A stretch of 64,000 nucleotides of DNA from Cryptomeria japonica (taxonomy: Eukaryota > Streptophyta > Pinopsida > Cupressales > Cupressaceae). The notes below the pieces were generated by a model. It did no database searches. It was not told the origin of the DNA and saw only the letters and a list, made by a program, of their open reading frames with translations. Of this stretch, positions 54,229-64,000 are shown in pieces (the stretch's first letter is position 1; each line of letters begins with the position of its first letter). Location: the NCBI RefSeq assembly GCF_030272615.1, contig NC_081410.1, positions 223,377,415 through 223,441,414 on the forward strand. Direction: 5' to 3'. Both the position numbers and the translations under genes were made by a program.

Positions 54229-56400
54229 ATAGAAATTTTGATGAGAAAGTCTTCATTGCTTTATTCGTAGTGCAATACATTATCATCATTGAGCCTTATT
54301 ATACAACAATGGATCTTATTGCACCAGGGTATAAGGAACCAAGATGTATGGATATCTCATTGCAAAGAATCAAACACATAATAGACAAGGAATGAACCCT
54401 CCATTCTGGGAATTACACTAGGGGATGAGGTATGTGTGGCATTCACAAGCTAAATGTTCCTATCACAGACACCCATTAGAGAAATTGCCCCAGAACTTCA
54501 TCAATTCAAACCACAAACCACAAACAAAGAGAAGGATCATGCCCATCATGGCTCCTCTAGTCACTTTTGGACATCCTTGAGTAGCTAAAATCAACGATCT
54601 TCGCCAATTTGATAAAAAGAGTCAACCAAAATAGGCAAAACTCAGCTGTGAGATTGATTGTGCCTTTGCTTTGATATGTTTGGTGTGATTTTGATAATGT
54701 TTGGTTTTAGAAGTTTTGGACCTCGTATAAGACCGATCTATCTGGCTTTGAGTGTACTGATTTTATTTAAGACAAGATGTTGATCACATTGATAGTTTGA
54801 TAAATTGATAGATTAGATAGTTAATCAGTGTGACTGCAGACATTTTATCCTTTGTTTAACTTCGTGCGAAGTGTTTGCTGGAGATCTATTGGGGTCTTTG
54901 GTTCTTGTGAGACAATTTATTACAATTTTTACAATTGGTATATGATATTTTTTTTTAATTTTTTTGAAGAGTTTTTCCGATGTTTGGAATTTTTGGTATT
55001 TTCTCAATGTTTTTGTTTTTTTCAGGATCGTATTTGAATGTTTTTGTTGTGATTTTGATGTTTTCTAATTTTTAATTTTTTCAGGATCCTTTTTGAATGT
55101 TTAGGATTTTTTCAAGATCATTTTTCAAATGTTTTTGGTTTTTTCAGGATCATTTCTCGAATGTTTTTGATTTTTTTAGGATCATTTTTTGAATGTTTTT
55201 TATTTTTTTTCAGTTATGCCCCCAAGTATGCAGACCTATGATGATAACATGATGATGCATAATGTGATGGAGACAATGAATTTTTTATATGAGTTATTCT
55301 AATGCAGGATGCATGACAAAAATGCAGTTTGTATTTGAACAAGGATGAGTGTGTGTATCTTTCATTCTGAAATGAACTAATTGGATTAAAGGTGTGAAAA
55401 GTTTTAGAGATAGGAACTCAATCCATTCTCAAAATACTTAGACCATCCAACTTAACACACTATATTACCAAGATTTATGAATGGAGGTGCGGAAATCTTC
55501 TCCATCAATTCTTGAAACTTTGATCTTCTTTTGCCCATGTGTGTGCATTTGAGTTCATTCTGACTCTTATAACCATTAAAGACCCTTGGAATACTATGTG
55601 GCTAGCTACATGAGTAATTCTGACTTCAAAATCAACTTGGATAGAGCCTCGCTTCCAACAAGCCTTTAGGGCTCCGACGAGGTTATGCACTATAATCTCT
55701 CAAATATTGCTCCATTGCCAATAGGCATCCATAGCCCTGATGGAGTTACTTGCATGTTCCCATAGTAAAGCTTTCTCTTTTTGTCGCATTTGTATACGTG
55801 ATATTTCAGTAATATATCATTTTTTGTTTGTTTGTTTTGTCTTAAGATTGACGTAACATTTTTTTCTTTTATTTTCTTGCCTTGACTTGTAAGTAATGAA
55901 ACCTACTTGGGTATGACAATTACAATGGCACTAAAGTAGAATATTATATTTTTCACTAACCACATGACCAACTAGGTATCTGTAATGACTTAGAGCTTTT
56001 GATTAATATTTAAGATATAGCAATTGATAGGTTTTTGGTAACAAGACTTGATAAGGAACTCTCTACCCAACCAAGGATAAAGTGTAATCACAACGTGATG
56101 TTGAAGATGAATGACTAGAGACCTCCTAAAGACTTCATGAACAAGTATCTAGGAAATGAGACAACCTTCATTCCTTTTAGTGCAGATAGGTGAATGATTC
56201 AAACAATCACCCTATTTTATTGATGCAACATATGCAATGCGGTAAAAAGATATGCAAATGCAGTACTAGAATTCAAATGAACCTACCCTTAGATGTAATA
56301 TCTTTTTAGGTGCATATTGTTGATGGGATTAGGGAGTGAATCTCTCTCCATTGTTTGCAAATGAGAAGCACCATTTCCAATTACTTTCATTATGACAAAC
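54229..56400 (-). other. Spacer of element B between integrase and element E
   Basis: No gene recognised. 54290-54400 and 55860-55960 match the complement of the spacer of C, and 54440-54570 matches A (21500-21660). A T-rich tandem array with period about 33-35 bp (TTTTTCAGGATCATTTTTGA-like units) lies at 54960-55210. The conserved layout suggests a structural or regulatory role in the Tat family, not a protein. Confidence 0.6.
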
Positions 56401-56469
56401 TAACCTAACCAAATAGGTTCAAACTTTCCTAGTTTTTCACATTCAACAAGGTTTCTTTGATTTTCTTTA

Positions 56470-57420
56470 AGAACAATATCTCCTATTTCAAAGCAATGTG
56501 GTTTGACTCATTTGTTGTAGCTTCTTCTCGTTCTGTTTTGGTAGCCTTGTAAATGGTTTAGATCACTTTGTCATTTTTCATCTAGGAATTCTAATTCTTG
56601 CAAACGTGCGACTCTATGGTTTTCTTCTGAGATAATGTTTTTTAGAGAGACTCTTAGGGATGGAAATTCTACTTCAATAGGTAAAATGGCTTCTCCACCA
56701 TAAACCAGAGAGAATGGTGTTGTACCAGTTGTCGTGTGTATACTAGTTCGATAAGCCCATAGAGATGGATTTAGTTGGAGATGCCAATCTCGTCCACTAT
56801 CATTGACAACTTTATTTAAGATTTTCAAAATAGTTTTGTTTGTTGCTTCAAGTTGACAATTACTTTGGGGATAGTAAGGTGTTGCAAAACATTGTTGGAT
56901 CTTAAATTGTTCACAAATATTGCTCACTTATTGATTTTTAAAGGGTCATCCATTATCAGTCATGATGCACATGGGTACCCCATACCTACAAAAGATATAA
57001 TTCAAGATAAATTTCACTATTTGTTTTCCATTTGTGAAAATCATTGGGATTTCTTCAACCCATTTTGTGAAATATGTTGTAGTAGTGAGAATAAACTTAT
57101 GTTCGTTGGAAGAGGTAGGATTTATTTTCCCTACAAGATCTAATCCCCATTGTGAAAATGGCCATGGTGATATTATTGGCTAGAGATCTTGAGCAGGTGC
57201 ATGAATGAGATTCCCATGTATTTGATATTGCTTGCATCTTTGGACATACTTGTAAGCGTCCCTTTCCATTGTAAGCCAATATCATCCTGTTCATAATAGT
57301 GTTTTTGCTAGAGTAGGTCCAGAAGAATGTGCGCCACATATTCCATCATGAACTTCTTTAAAGGCAATTTGTGTCTCCTCCATATCAAGGCATCTAAGTA
57401 AGGTGTTGTCTATACTTTTC
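56470..57420 (-). pseudogene. Tat element B integrase
   Basis: Reads from high to low coordinates. The zinc region lies near 57340-57200 (HDGICGAHSSG, then CKQYQIHG, so partly degraded). Catalytic core: GLDLVGKI (Asp), MTDNG (Asp) and NCQLEATNK (Glu), so the DDE residues are present. The C-terminal part has LWAYRTSIHTTTGTTPFSLVYGGEAILPIEVE in the order usual for Gypsy integrases. Stops interrupt near 57290, 57180 and 56930. It would insert the element cDNA and possibly also that of element A, which has no integrase of its own. Confidence 0.87.
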
Positions 57421-58552
57421 CTATATAAAGTATCAGCAATGATTGCATATTTTGATGATTGTTGTATGAGTGTTTTTCTTTGATTCTATGAAAGATCTGG
57501 GGGTATATATTGATCATGCAGGTATGTGTATATATATCTCTGTACAATGGAGACTCAGGTCTTACTATCATACAGACATATTTAGTGGATGGTATTTCAT
57601 AAGCTAGGACAATGAGTTGTTCCACTTGAAATTCAAAGTGAGTTCCATCATTTGGCATATCCAAGAGAGATCCTATTGTTTCCATTGCATCTATTGCCCT
57701 ATTTTGCACTCTTGGAATCTACTCAAATGTGACGTTGGTGAAGTGTTTCTTCTATTCTTCTACCAATTGTTTGTATGGTTGTAACTTATCATCTTTTGTA
57801 TTGTAATCATCATTGACTTGATTAATGATGAGTTTTGAGTCTCCAAAGACTTGTAGATCTTTGATATTCCATTGTAGTATAGTGCGTAGTCCTACCACCA
57901 GGGCTTCATATTCAACAATGTTATTGGTACAAGGGAATCAAATCCTGAATGATTTGGGAATTGAATCTCCTTGAGGATTTATGAACAAAATTCCTTCTCC
58001 TGCTCCATGATTTGTATGTGAACCATCAAAGAATAATTTCCATTGTGTCTATGTTGATAGTGCAGATACTAATTCATCTGGAAAATCTATCACCATTGGA
58101 TGGTTGTCTTGTAAAGGTCCTAAAAGTTGGTCTGCTATGATTTTTCCCTTTATAGCCTTTCTACTAATGTATTAAATATCGAATTCACTGAGTATCATGA
58201 CCCATTTCGCAAGTCTTCTAGTTAGTGCTACTCTATTCATCAACTATTTGAGTGGATCAAATTGTGTAACTAGTTGTATTTTATGACTCAACATATAATG
58301 TCTCAGTTTTTGTGATGCAAAGACTACTGTAAGACACACTCTTTCTATCTATGTGTATTTGAGTTCATATCTAATGAGTGTTCTACTAATGTAGTACACG
58401 ACTCTCTCTTTTCCTTGTTCATCATGGTGCTCTAGGAGAGCACCTAAGGAAGAATTTGTTGCAGCTATGTATAGTAGTAATGGTTTCCCATGTACTAGTG
58501 GAAACATTATTGGAGTGGACAATAGATATTATTTTAGTTTTCTGAATGCCTC
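57421..58552 (-). pseudogene. Tat element B RNase H and additional (archaeal-type) RNase H
   Basis: After the RT, the usual Gypsy RNase H is visible as PLLLYIAATNSSLGALL, RVVYYISRTL and HYMLSHKIQLV. Further on is a second RNase H unit starting WKLFFDGSHTNHGAGEG, with NNIVEYEALVVGL and DLQVFGDSKLIINQVN; its Asp, Glu and Asp residues fit an active site. The presence of two RNase H domains is a mark of the Tat lineage. Several stops occur (for example before YLLS, near 58230 and 57930). It ends in RAIDAMETIGSLLD and an open tail. Confidence 0.82.
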
Positions 58553-59187
58553 CTAGAATTTTTGTGTCCATTTAAATGTAACACCTTTCTTCAGAAGATG
58601 TTGAAATGATTGGCACTTTTCTACCAATTGAGCTATGAAGTGCCTTATGGATTGTAATCTCTCTTGTAGACTTCTGAGTTGTTTGAGTGTAGCAAGTGAT
58701 GGAATGTCTAAAATAGCTTTAACCTTCTCTAGATATATCTCAATTCCATGATTGGACACAATGAAACCCAAGAGTTTTCCAGAGGTTACCCCGAAGACAT
58801 ATTTTTTTGGATTTAGTCTTACATTGTATTGCTCCTGTCTATCAAAGATCTTAGCCAATATGCTTAAGTGACTATCCCTTGTTTTAAATTTTACTACCAA
58901 GTCGTCTACATAATCTTCCATGATTGTGTGTATCATATTATGAAACAAGGTGGTCATTTCTCTTTGATAAGTGGCACTTGCATTCTTAAGGCTGAATGAC
59001 ATCACATTCCAGCAATAGGTTCCCCATGGGAAAGTAAATGTCATCTTTGATTGATCTTTTCACACAATTTTGATTTAAATTATAACCAAAAAAACCATCC
59101 ATGAGTTATAGCATTTCATTTCTAGCTATTAAGTCCACTATGATGTCTATATTAGGGAGCAAAAAGTCATCTTTGGGACAAGCCTTG
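58553..59187 (-). pseudogene. Tat element B reverse transcriptase, palm part
   Basis: Starts in ACPKDDFLLPNID next to the inserted LTR, then MTFTFPWGTYCWNVMSFSL, the catalytic YVDDLVVKF near 58900, LNPKKYVFGV and GKLLGFIVSNHGIEI, and ends FKWTQKF. This is the standard order of a Gypsy RT. A stop lies near 59105 and the frame shifts between NLNQN and MTFTF. The N-terminal RT part is at 61337-61406 on the other side of the insertion, so the gene is split by 2.1 kb. Confidence 0.88.
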
Positions 59188-61336
59188 TGATAGGGAGCTT
59201 GGTAAGTAAGTACTCACAAGGCTAAATTGCTCAAAAAGGATCACCTTGTTACCAAGGACTTATAGATTCTTTTGTGTATGTTTACTCAACCTGTCTGATT
59301 GTCATAATACCAAGCACTCAAGGTCTTATTGCCTAGCCAACTCCCTTATTGGTTATGACACTTGCCCATGCACAAAAACTACTCAATATTCTCACCTATG
59401 CAACCACCCTTACTCATGCTTGGCACTTGGGGTCTTCAACATTTAGTTTCAATTTGTGCTAGGGGTTTTCAACATGGAAATGCAGGGGCAGCAAGGTAAA
59501 ATTCTTCATGGAATGCTCATCTTCTAGTTTTAGGCCTATAACCCACAACTTACTCAAACTCATTAATAAGGCTCAACTACCCCAAATGAGGCTGCACATT
59601 GTCTTGGAGTCTCAAATTACACTTGGTGGTTTTCTAGTAGTGCTTTCATTAAGTTTTATAAACCCAAGTTTCATTTTCCAACTGGTTTCATGCAATTTTA
59701 CAAAAACTGCCAATTTGTGTGTTATCCAGCAGGGCTACTAGCCCGTGGAGGCCTAATTGGCCCTTTTTTTGCCCCCACTGGTCAACGATGGCCATTTTAA
59801 CCATAAAGAAAGCTTGGGATGATGTTTTAGGGTTGAGTGCTTAAGGATTTTTGAGGTTTAGCTCACGGTTAGAGTGGTTTTCAGACTGTCCACTTTTTAT
59901 GGCATAAATTGAGGGTTTTGTAGGGTTTTGAGTGCTTCCACCATAGTTACACTCCTTTGGACTTGTTTCAAACTCCCTAGCTGCTTTTTCACCTCTACCA
60001 CACAATATTTAAGCTTCCCCTAACTTATTTGGATTGGTATTGTGCCAAACACTTGGCAAACAGAAGGAAAACAGTCACTGTCACTGTCTTTTCACTGTCT
60101 TTTGGTAGTCAACTGTTGTCTCCTCTTTAAAACCTACACAAGGAAGTATTTTGTATAGAGATAATATGTAAAATAGGTTTGAGAAACATTAGAATAACTC
60201 CTATTACATTTCCCTTAGTGTTCCAAGGCATGGATGATGCTTTGAAGCATTCCATTAAGCAAAATGACAATAACTTTCCCAAAAACAGTGAACTCACTGT
60301 TTTGTCTACAAAATGGGAATGATTACAAGGTGTAAACTATTCTAATACATCAAGATGGTGCTTCAATTCTTGGTCACATGTCCAGACCATTGTTACAATC
60401 ATTTTCTCACTCAATTACCTTTGAGTGCAAACTTTGAGTCTTTATCAAGTTACTAGCCAAATGACAAACACTTGCCTAGTAATCACTCAATAGCATCTTC
60501 AAGCCATTCTTTTGGCACAAAAATAAAGATATATACATTATATACACATGTATCAACTTGGTAGAATTCATAGGAGGGATCCCAAACCTAGATCAACCAA
60601 GTTGATGCATCTTACAACTCCAAACCCCTGGCAAGGCAGCAGATGCACTGTTTACAAAACTTTTTGAATAAGCACTTTGCAAAAGAAAAATAAATGAAAA
60701 AAATACATGAGAAGTCTTAATACAACAACATATCAACTTCCCAAAAGGCACAATATGGATTGTACAGCTACAGTACGGACTGCCCCTCAAAAAGGAAGAA
60801 AAATAGTCATAAAAGCCAAAAACACTTGATTTCTATTAAGTTCCACTTGTAAGTACAATCACCAACCCTTTACAAGGAAAAGGGAGGCCTTATATAGTTT
60901 CTAAATTTGGTTTCCATGCCCTTGTATGGACAAGAGGCTTCAAAATTACATTTTGCAAGAAAAAGACAATTTTGACAACTTTCTTAAGCCAAATGACAAC
61001 TTTTCTTGCTCCAAGATGCATTTTTCACAATCTAACCTCATCAACTTGACTAAATAACTTAGACATGCTTAGAAACACTAAACAAACATGTTTCAATTCT
61101 CTTGAAACCATTAGGAGACCTTTTTGGCCATTTTTACATTTTGGCCAAAAATTGTCAACTCAAGGTTTGAAATGGAAGATTTGATCTCTCAAGCCCAAAA
61201 TGAGATCAAAACCACTACAAATGACTCAAAACAACCTAAAACAACAAAAACAACCTAGCACAAGAATTTACAAACATATAAGCATGAAATGCCCAAAAAT
61301 GGTGTTTTGACTCAACTACTAGGTGCTCCTGCACCA
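59188..61336. mobile_element. Probable 2.15-kb solo LTR inside the RT of element B, TSD CCTTG
   Basis: Starts TGATAGGGAGC and ends CTGCACCA. CCTTG flanks both sides (59183-59187 and 61337-61341), and removing the insert restores the RT reading across FRDLNK and ACPKDDF. TG..CA ends and a 5-bp duplication fit an LTR; there are no internal genes, so a solo LTR is likely. Orientation is unclear; on the minus strand it would start TGGTGCAGGAGCACC. Inside are only short frames and a short CACTGTC repeat near 60075. No poly-A tail or inverted ends were seen. Confidence 0.65.
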
Positions 61337-62387
61337 CCTTGTTAAGATCTCTAAAGTCGGTGCAGATCCTTATACCTCCAGTATGCTTGGATAGAGGGAC
61401 TAGTTTTTAAATCCATTTAGCATAGTCTATAGGTCCAATGAAACCCACATCTAACAATTTTTGTAACTCAATTTTGACTAACAAGGCTATGTGAGGGTGC
61501 ATTTTCCTGAGCTTTGCTTTGTATGTCTTTACCCTTGTAAGTAAAGGCAAGTGATGTAAGACTAATTCTGGATCTAATCCAGGCATATCTGCATAAGACC
61601 ATGAAAAATTGATGGGTCTTTGCTTAAGGAAGCTGATAAATTTCTCTTTTTCCACTGGATCAAGGGATTTTGCTAGGTGAATGTTACAAACCTTCTCAGC
61701 ATCGCCGATGTTGATTTCCTCAGTTTCTTCTACTAGTAATGTTGATCGTTCTTTACCAATATGTAGGGCAGGTATTATGTGTTTAGCTTTATCATCACTG
61801 TCATGATTAATAGAAGAGATTCCCTCTCTTAAATATGGAGTTCTATCTAGATCTACTCCATTGTCAGATTTGTGATCATTATAAGGGAATCCATCCCTTG
61901 CACCTAAGAATTCTTCTATAGTTTTGTCATTTTGGAACCAATCTAATTGTGGCTCTCCTTCTTGCCCCCAATTAGTCAAACATGGATGTATGAGGGGCAG
62001 ATCTTTGTCTCTAGTCATTTTAGATGATCCATATATTATGCATACTTGTTTATGATTTGTTGTTTCTTCATCATATATTGGTGATGAGTTGTCTTCATTT
62101 TCAGATGGAAATTGATAGTCATGAGAATTTGTGACGCTTTCTATGTACATTTCACTTTCTGATTCTATATCACATATCTGCTCTTGTTTTGGTAAATGAG
62201 TAGGCCTCTTTTGCATTATGGATACCCTTCTTAATCCTAGTATTAGTCTTTGCAGTCTTTCTTCATCTGATTCAAATGGAGGTGCTGAAGTTGTTTCTCT
62301 TGGAAAGAGTATTGACGATAACCAAGGATTTGGTTCATCTACTCATGTTAAGCTTGTATCTTTTGCCATGTTTTCTTGCACATATGA
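61337..62387 (-). pseudogene. Tat element B pre-RT region and RT N-terminus
   Basis: Open from 62216 down to 61407 (269 residues), with the same frame extending up to 62387 through one stop. Motifs: INIGDAEKVCNIHLAKSLD, FLKQRPINFSWSYADMPGL, DPELVLHHLPL, LRKMHPHIALLVKIELQKLL and GFIGPIDYAKW, then after a stop GGIRICTDFRDLNK. The latter part is the fingers of a Gypsy RT. The upstream region (LDWFQNDKTIEEFLG) links protease to RT in this family. Gag and protease lie beyond element G, outside this window or deleted. Confidence 0.85.
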
Positions 62388-63184
62388 TGTTGGCATTGCA
62401 CACTCTAATGGTAGTTAAAGGTGAATGAAGGTGTTGTCATTCATGGAAACCTTGCAATCTTATGGCACCGACAAGCACCAGCACCGGAAGACTCTACACC
62501 AGCAGATAGTTCACCGGCAGCAACAATAATGTTTACCGACACCCTAGCTGACAGGATTTTGATTATTGTATTTTGTATTTAATTATAATATCTTTTTGTA
62601 AGCTGATGTGACATGTTGTAATAAGATTCATATATAAGTATAAGATCTTGTAGATCATTTTTGGTGATATACATGAAAAAGGATAGACATGATGGATATG
62701 TAGAGCAAATATTAAGGCAAATTTTGTTGAAAGATTTATGGTTATTGTATGAGCTTAAACTGGTACTGAACCTGGCATAGGAGATGTTGTTTTGTAGTAG
62801 TACATTATATTGGATTCTCATAATCCATTTTGTAAGTCAGTGAGACTTCCTTTTGTAACTGAGAAGTGAGCTCTAGGCAATTGGCCTTTTTGCATGTGCA
62901 GGCCCCTCTTGAAAGTAATATCCATTCATTGGCCAGTGAGTGAATATTGTGGGTTACAAATCCCATCGAGGTTTTTCCCACACTGATTTTCCTCATTAAA
63001 CATCTTTTGTTATGGTGTGCTTTATATGTTGTCTTTATTGTTCATATTTATTGCATTAATTCTTATTTACCAGTACATTGTTTTGGAATGCATAATAGTT
63101 AATAAGGTCAAATATTTTGTAAACCGGTTAGATACTAATTCACCCCCCCTCTCAGCATCTTTGGGACTATCATCAATCCTAACA
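62388..63184 (+). repeat. 5' LTR of element G, with primer site at 63187-63198
   Basis: 797 bp, TGTTGGCATTGCACAC to CCTAACA. It aligns with the LTR of H from its first bases (TGTTGACATTACACAC). The U5 hairpin is at 62946-62980 and the C-run motif at 63139-63153. The leader after the primer site (GTCCTCT, AGCCTAACAACTTGAGGAAG) matches D and H. Confidence 0.87.
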
Positions 63185-63255
63185 ATTGGTATCAGAGCCT
63201 TGTCCTCTATTTTCAAAAGCCTAACAACTTGAGGAAGATTCTGACACTGGTACAG

Positions 63256-64000
63256 ATGGAAAACTTGAGAAAGCAATTGGAAACAGCTCTTGCAGACTTT
63301 GATGTAGAAAAGTTGAAGAATATCAAACTTGAAAATGATCTAAGGACTGCACAGGAATTCATTCAAGGACTTTGAGAGAATCTCACTATTGCTAGAAACA
63401 AAAGAAGAGAACTTCATGAGAAGATACATAATGATGATGATGAAAAGGAAACTCTTAATGAGCTTGTAAGAAAGATGAGGCAAGAAAACATGACCTTGAG
63501 GAATGAAATGCAAGACATGACTATGAGATTTTTTAGAGGCATTGAAGACAGAAAGAAGAATGAAGATGACTTGACTAGAAGACTCAATGATGCTGAAAAT
63601 GAAAATCTAAGACTCAGTCATGAAAATGATATGTTAAAGATAGATCTGATTCACATGGAACATGATAAAATTGAACTTATGAGGTAGAAGGGAATCTTGG
63701 AAAATGAGTTGGCTACTGCAAATCAACATAAAGAGAAATTCAAGAAAAGTTCAGAAGAACTTGATGGTATGCTAAAAAGTCAGGAACCTAATGGAGACAC
63801 TAATGGACTTGGATTTGAAGTTGGTGAAAGTTCTGGTACTGCAAACAATCATGATCATAGTAAACCGGTAAGACAACCTAATGCCTACAAATTTAATGGG
63901 AGATGCTTTAACTATAACAAGTATGGTCATAGAGAAAATCAGTGTAGATCTAGAAACAATCAGAACATTAATACACCCATCGGTCAATGTTCCAAATGCA
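63256..64000 (+). pseudogene. ORF1 of G: coiled-coil and zinc-knuckle protein, partial
   Basis: Starts MENLRKQLETALADFDVEKL at 63256. It aligns along its length with H ORF1: KLKNIKLENDLRTAQE, LRNEMQDMTMRF, ENDMLKIDLIHMEHD, NNHDHSKPVRQ and NAYKFNGRCFN. The first knuckle reads CFNYNKYGHRENQC (second Cys changed), and a second (CSKC) starts at the window edge. Stops near 63374 (TGA) and 63687 (TAG) break the frame. It lacks a Copia gag domain. The matched protein-level similarity to H over 240 residues shows this is a real gene of the family. Confidence 0.8.

Larger units (their letters stand above)
43546..62387 (-). mobile_element. Tat-type Gypsy element B, partial and nested
   Basis: Minus-strand Gypsy: pre-RT region, RT, RNase H, a second RNase H, integrase, then a long 3' spacer and the antisense PMD gene. 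Integrase after RT defines Gypsy; the additional RNase H and antisense gene fit the Tat lineage. It is interrupted by element E (46173-54223) and by a probable solo LTR (59188-61336). Gag and the 5' LTR are cut off by element G at 62388, and no B-type 3' LTR is seen left of the PMD gene. The spacer is shared with A and C. The link between pol and PMD across element E rests on the matching layout of A. Confidence 0.75.
62388..64000 (+). mobile_element. Non-autonomous Copia-type element G, cut by window edge
   Basis: 5' LTR 62388-63184, primer site 63187-63198 and the first 745 bp of ORF1. It inserted into the pre-RT gene of element B. The base sequence before the LTR is TATGA; the matching duplication would lie outside the window. 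Its ORF1 is clearly the closest relative of H ORF1, so G should also carry an ORF2 downstream. Confidence 0.85.

Overview
The window is about 64 kb of repeat-dense, AT-rich plant nuclear DNA. No intact host gene is visible. Nearly everything is LTR retrotransposon sequence in nested layers. This density, the Met-tRNA primed Copia elements, Tat-type Gypsy elements with a second RNase H, and plant mobile domain (PMD) genes point to a large-genome seed plant. A gymnosperm is plausible, but the species cannot be read from the sequence.

Layout. 1-5611: 5' two thirds of a minus-strand Copia element (F), with an LTR at 4099-5611. 5612-8757: remnant of a Tat-like Gypsy element (C, plus strand) that F entered. 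8758-9866: truncated Copia LTR. 9912-14564: Copia LTR split by a non-autonomous element (H, 10620-14528, TSD GATTC). 15717-16060: complete 344-bp TRIM (TSD AGTCT). 16096-28629: complete 12.5-kb non-autonomous Tat element (A, minus strand, TSD GTTAG) with an intact 771-codon gag-like ORF and an antisense, intron-bearing PMD gene. 29548-36201: complete degenerate Copia element (D, plus strand, TSD GTATG). 37543-41592: probable 4-kb solo LTR (TSD ATGAA). 42240-43514: Copia LTR plus primer site abutting a second PMD gene (43546-45774). 46173-54223: complete non-autonomous element (E, TSD ATATG). 54229-62387: Tat element with pol (B, minus strand), interrupted by a 2.1-kb probable solo LTR (59188-61336, TSD CCTTG). 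62388-64000: start of element G, a close relative of H.

Two assemblies stand out. First, H, E and G have Copia-type LTRs and Met-tRNA primer sites but no visible protease, integrase or reverse transcriptase. They encode a coiled-coil protein that, in H and E, carries four to five CCHC-type knuckles with no capsid domain I recognise. H and E also encode a second protein with a conserved N-terminal domain of about 370 residues that I cannot assign. H and G share LTR and leader sequence with Copia D, which suggests D-type enzymes mobilise them.

Second, two Tat elements (A and B) carry a PMD gene on the opposite strand, each with a short first exon and an intron at the same place. Antisense carriage explains why the introns survived retrotransposition. 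In A this gene has a TATA box and a full-length frame full of TAG and TGA stops, while the gag-like ORF of the same element is fully open.

All pol genes in the window are broken by stops or frameshifts, and many of the stops fit C-to-T decay of CAG, CAA or CGA codons. Boundaries rest on visible TG..CA ends, primer sites, polypurine tracts and target duplications. Family names come from motif recognition; no database search was run.
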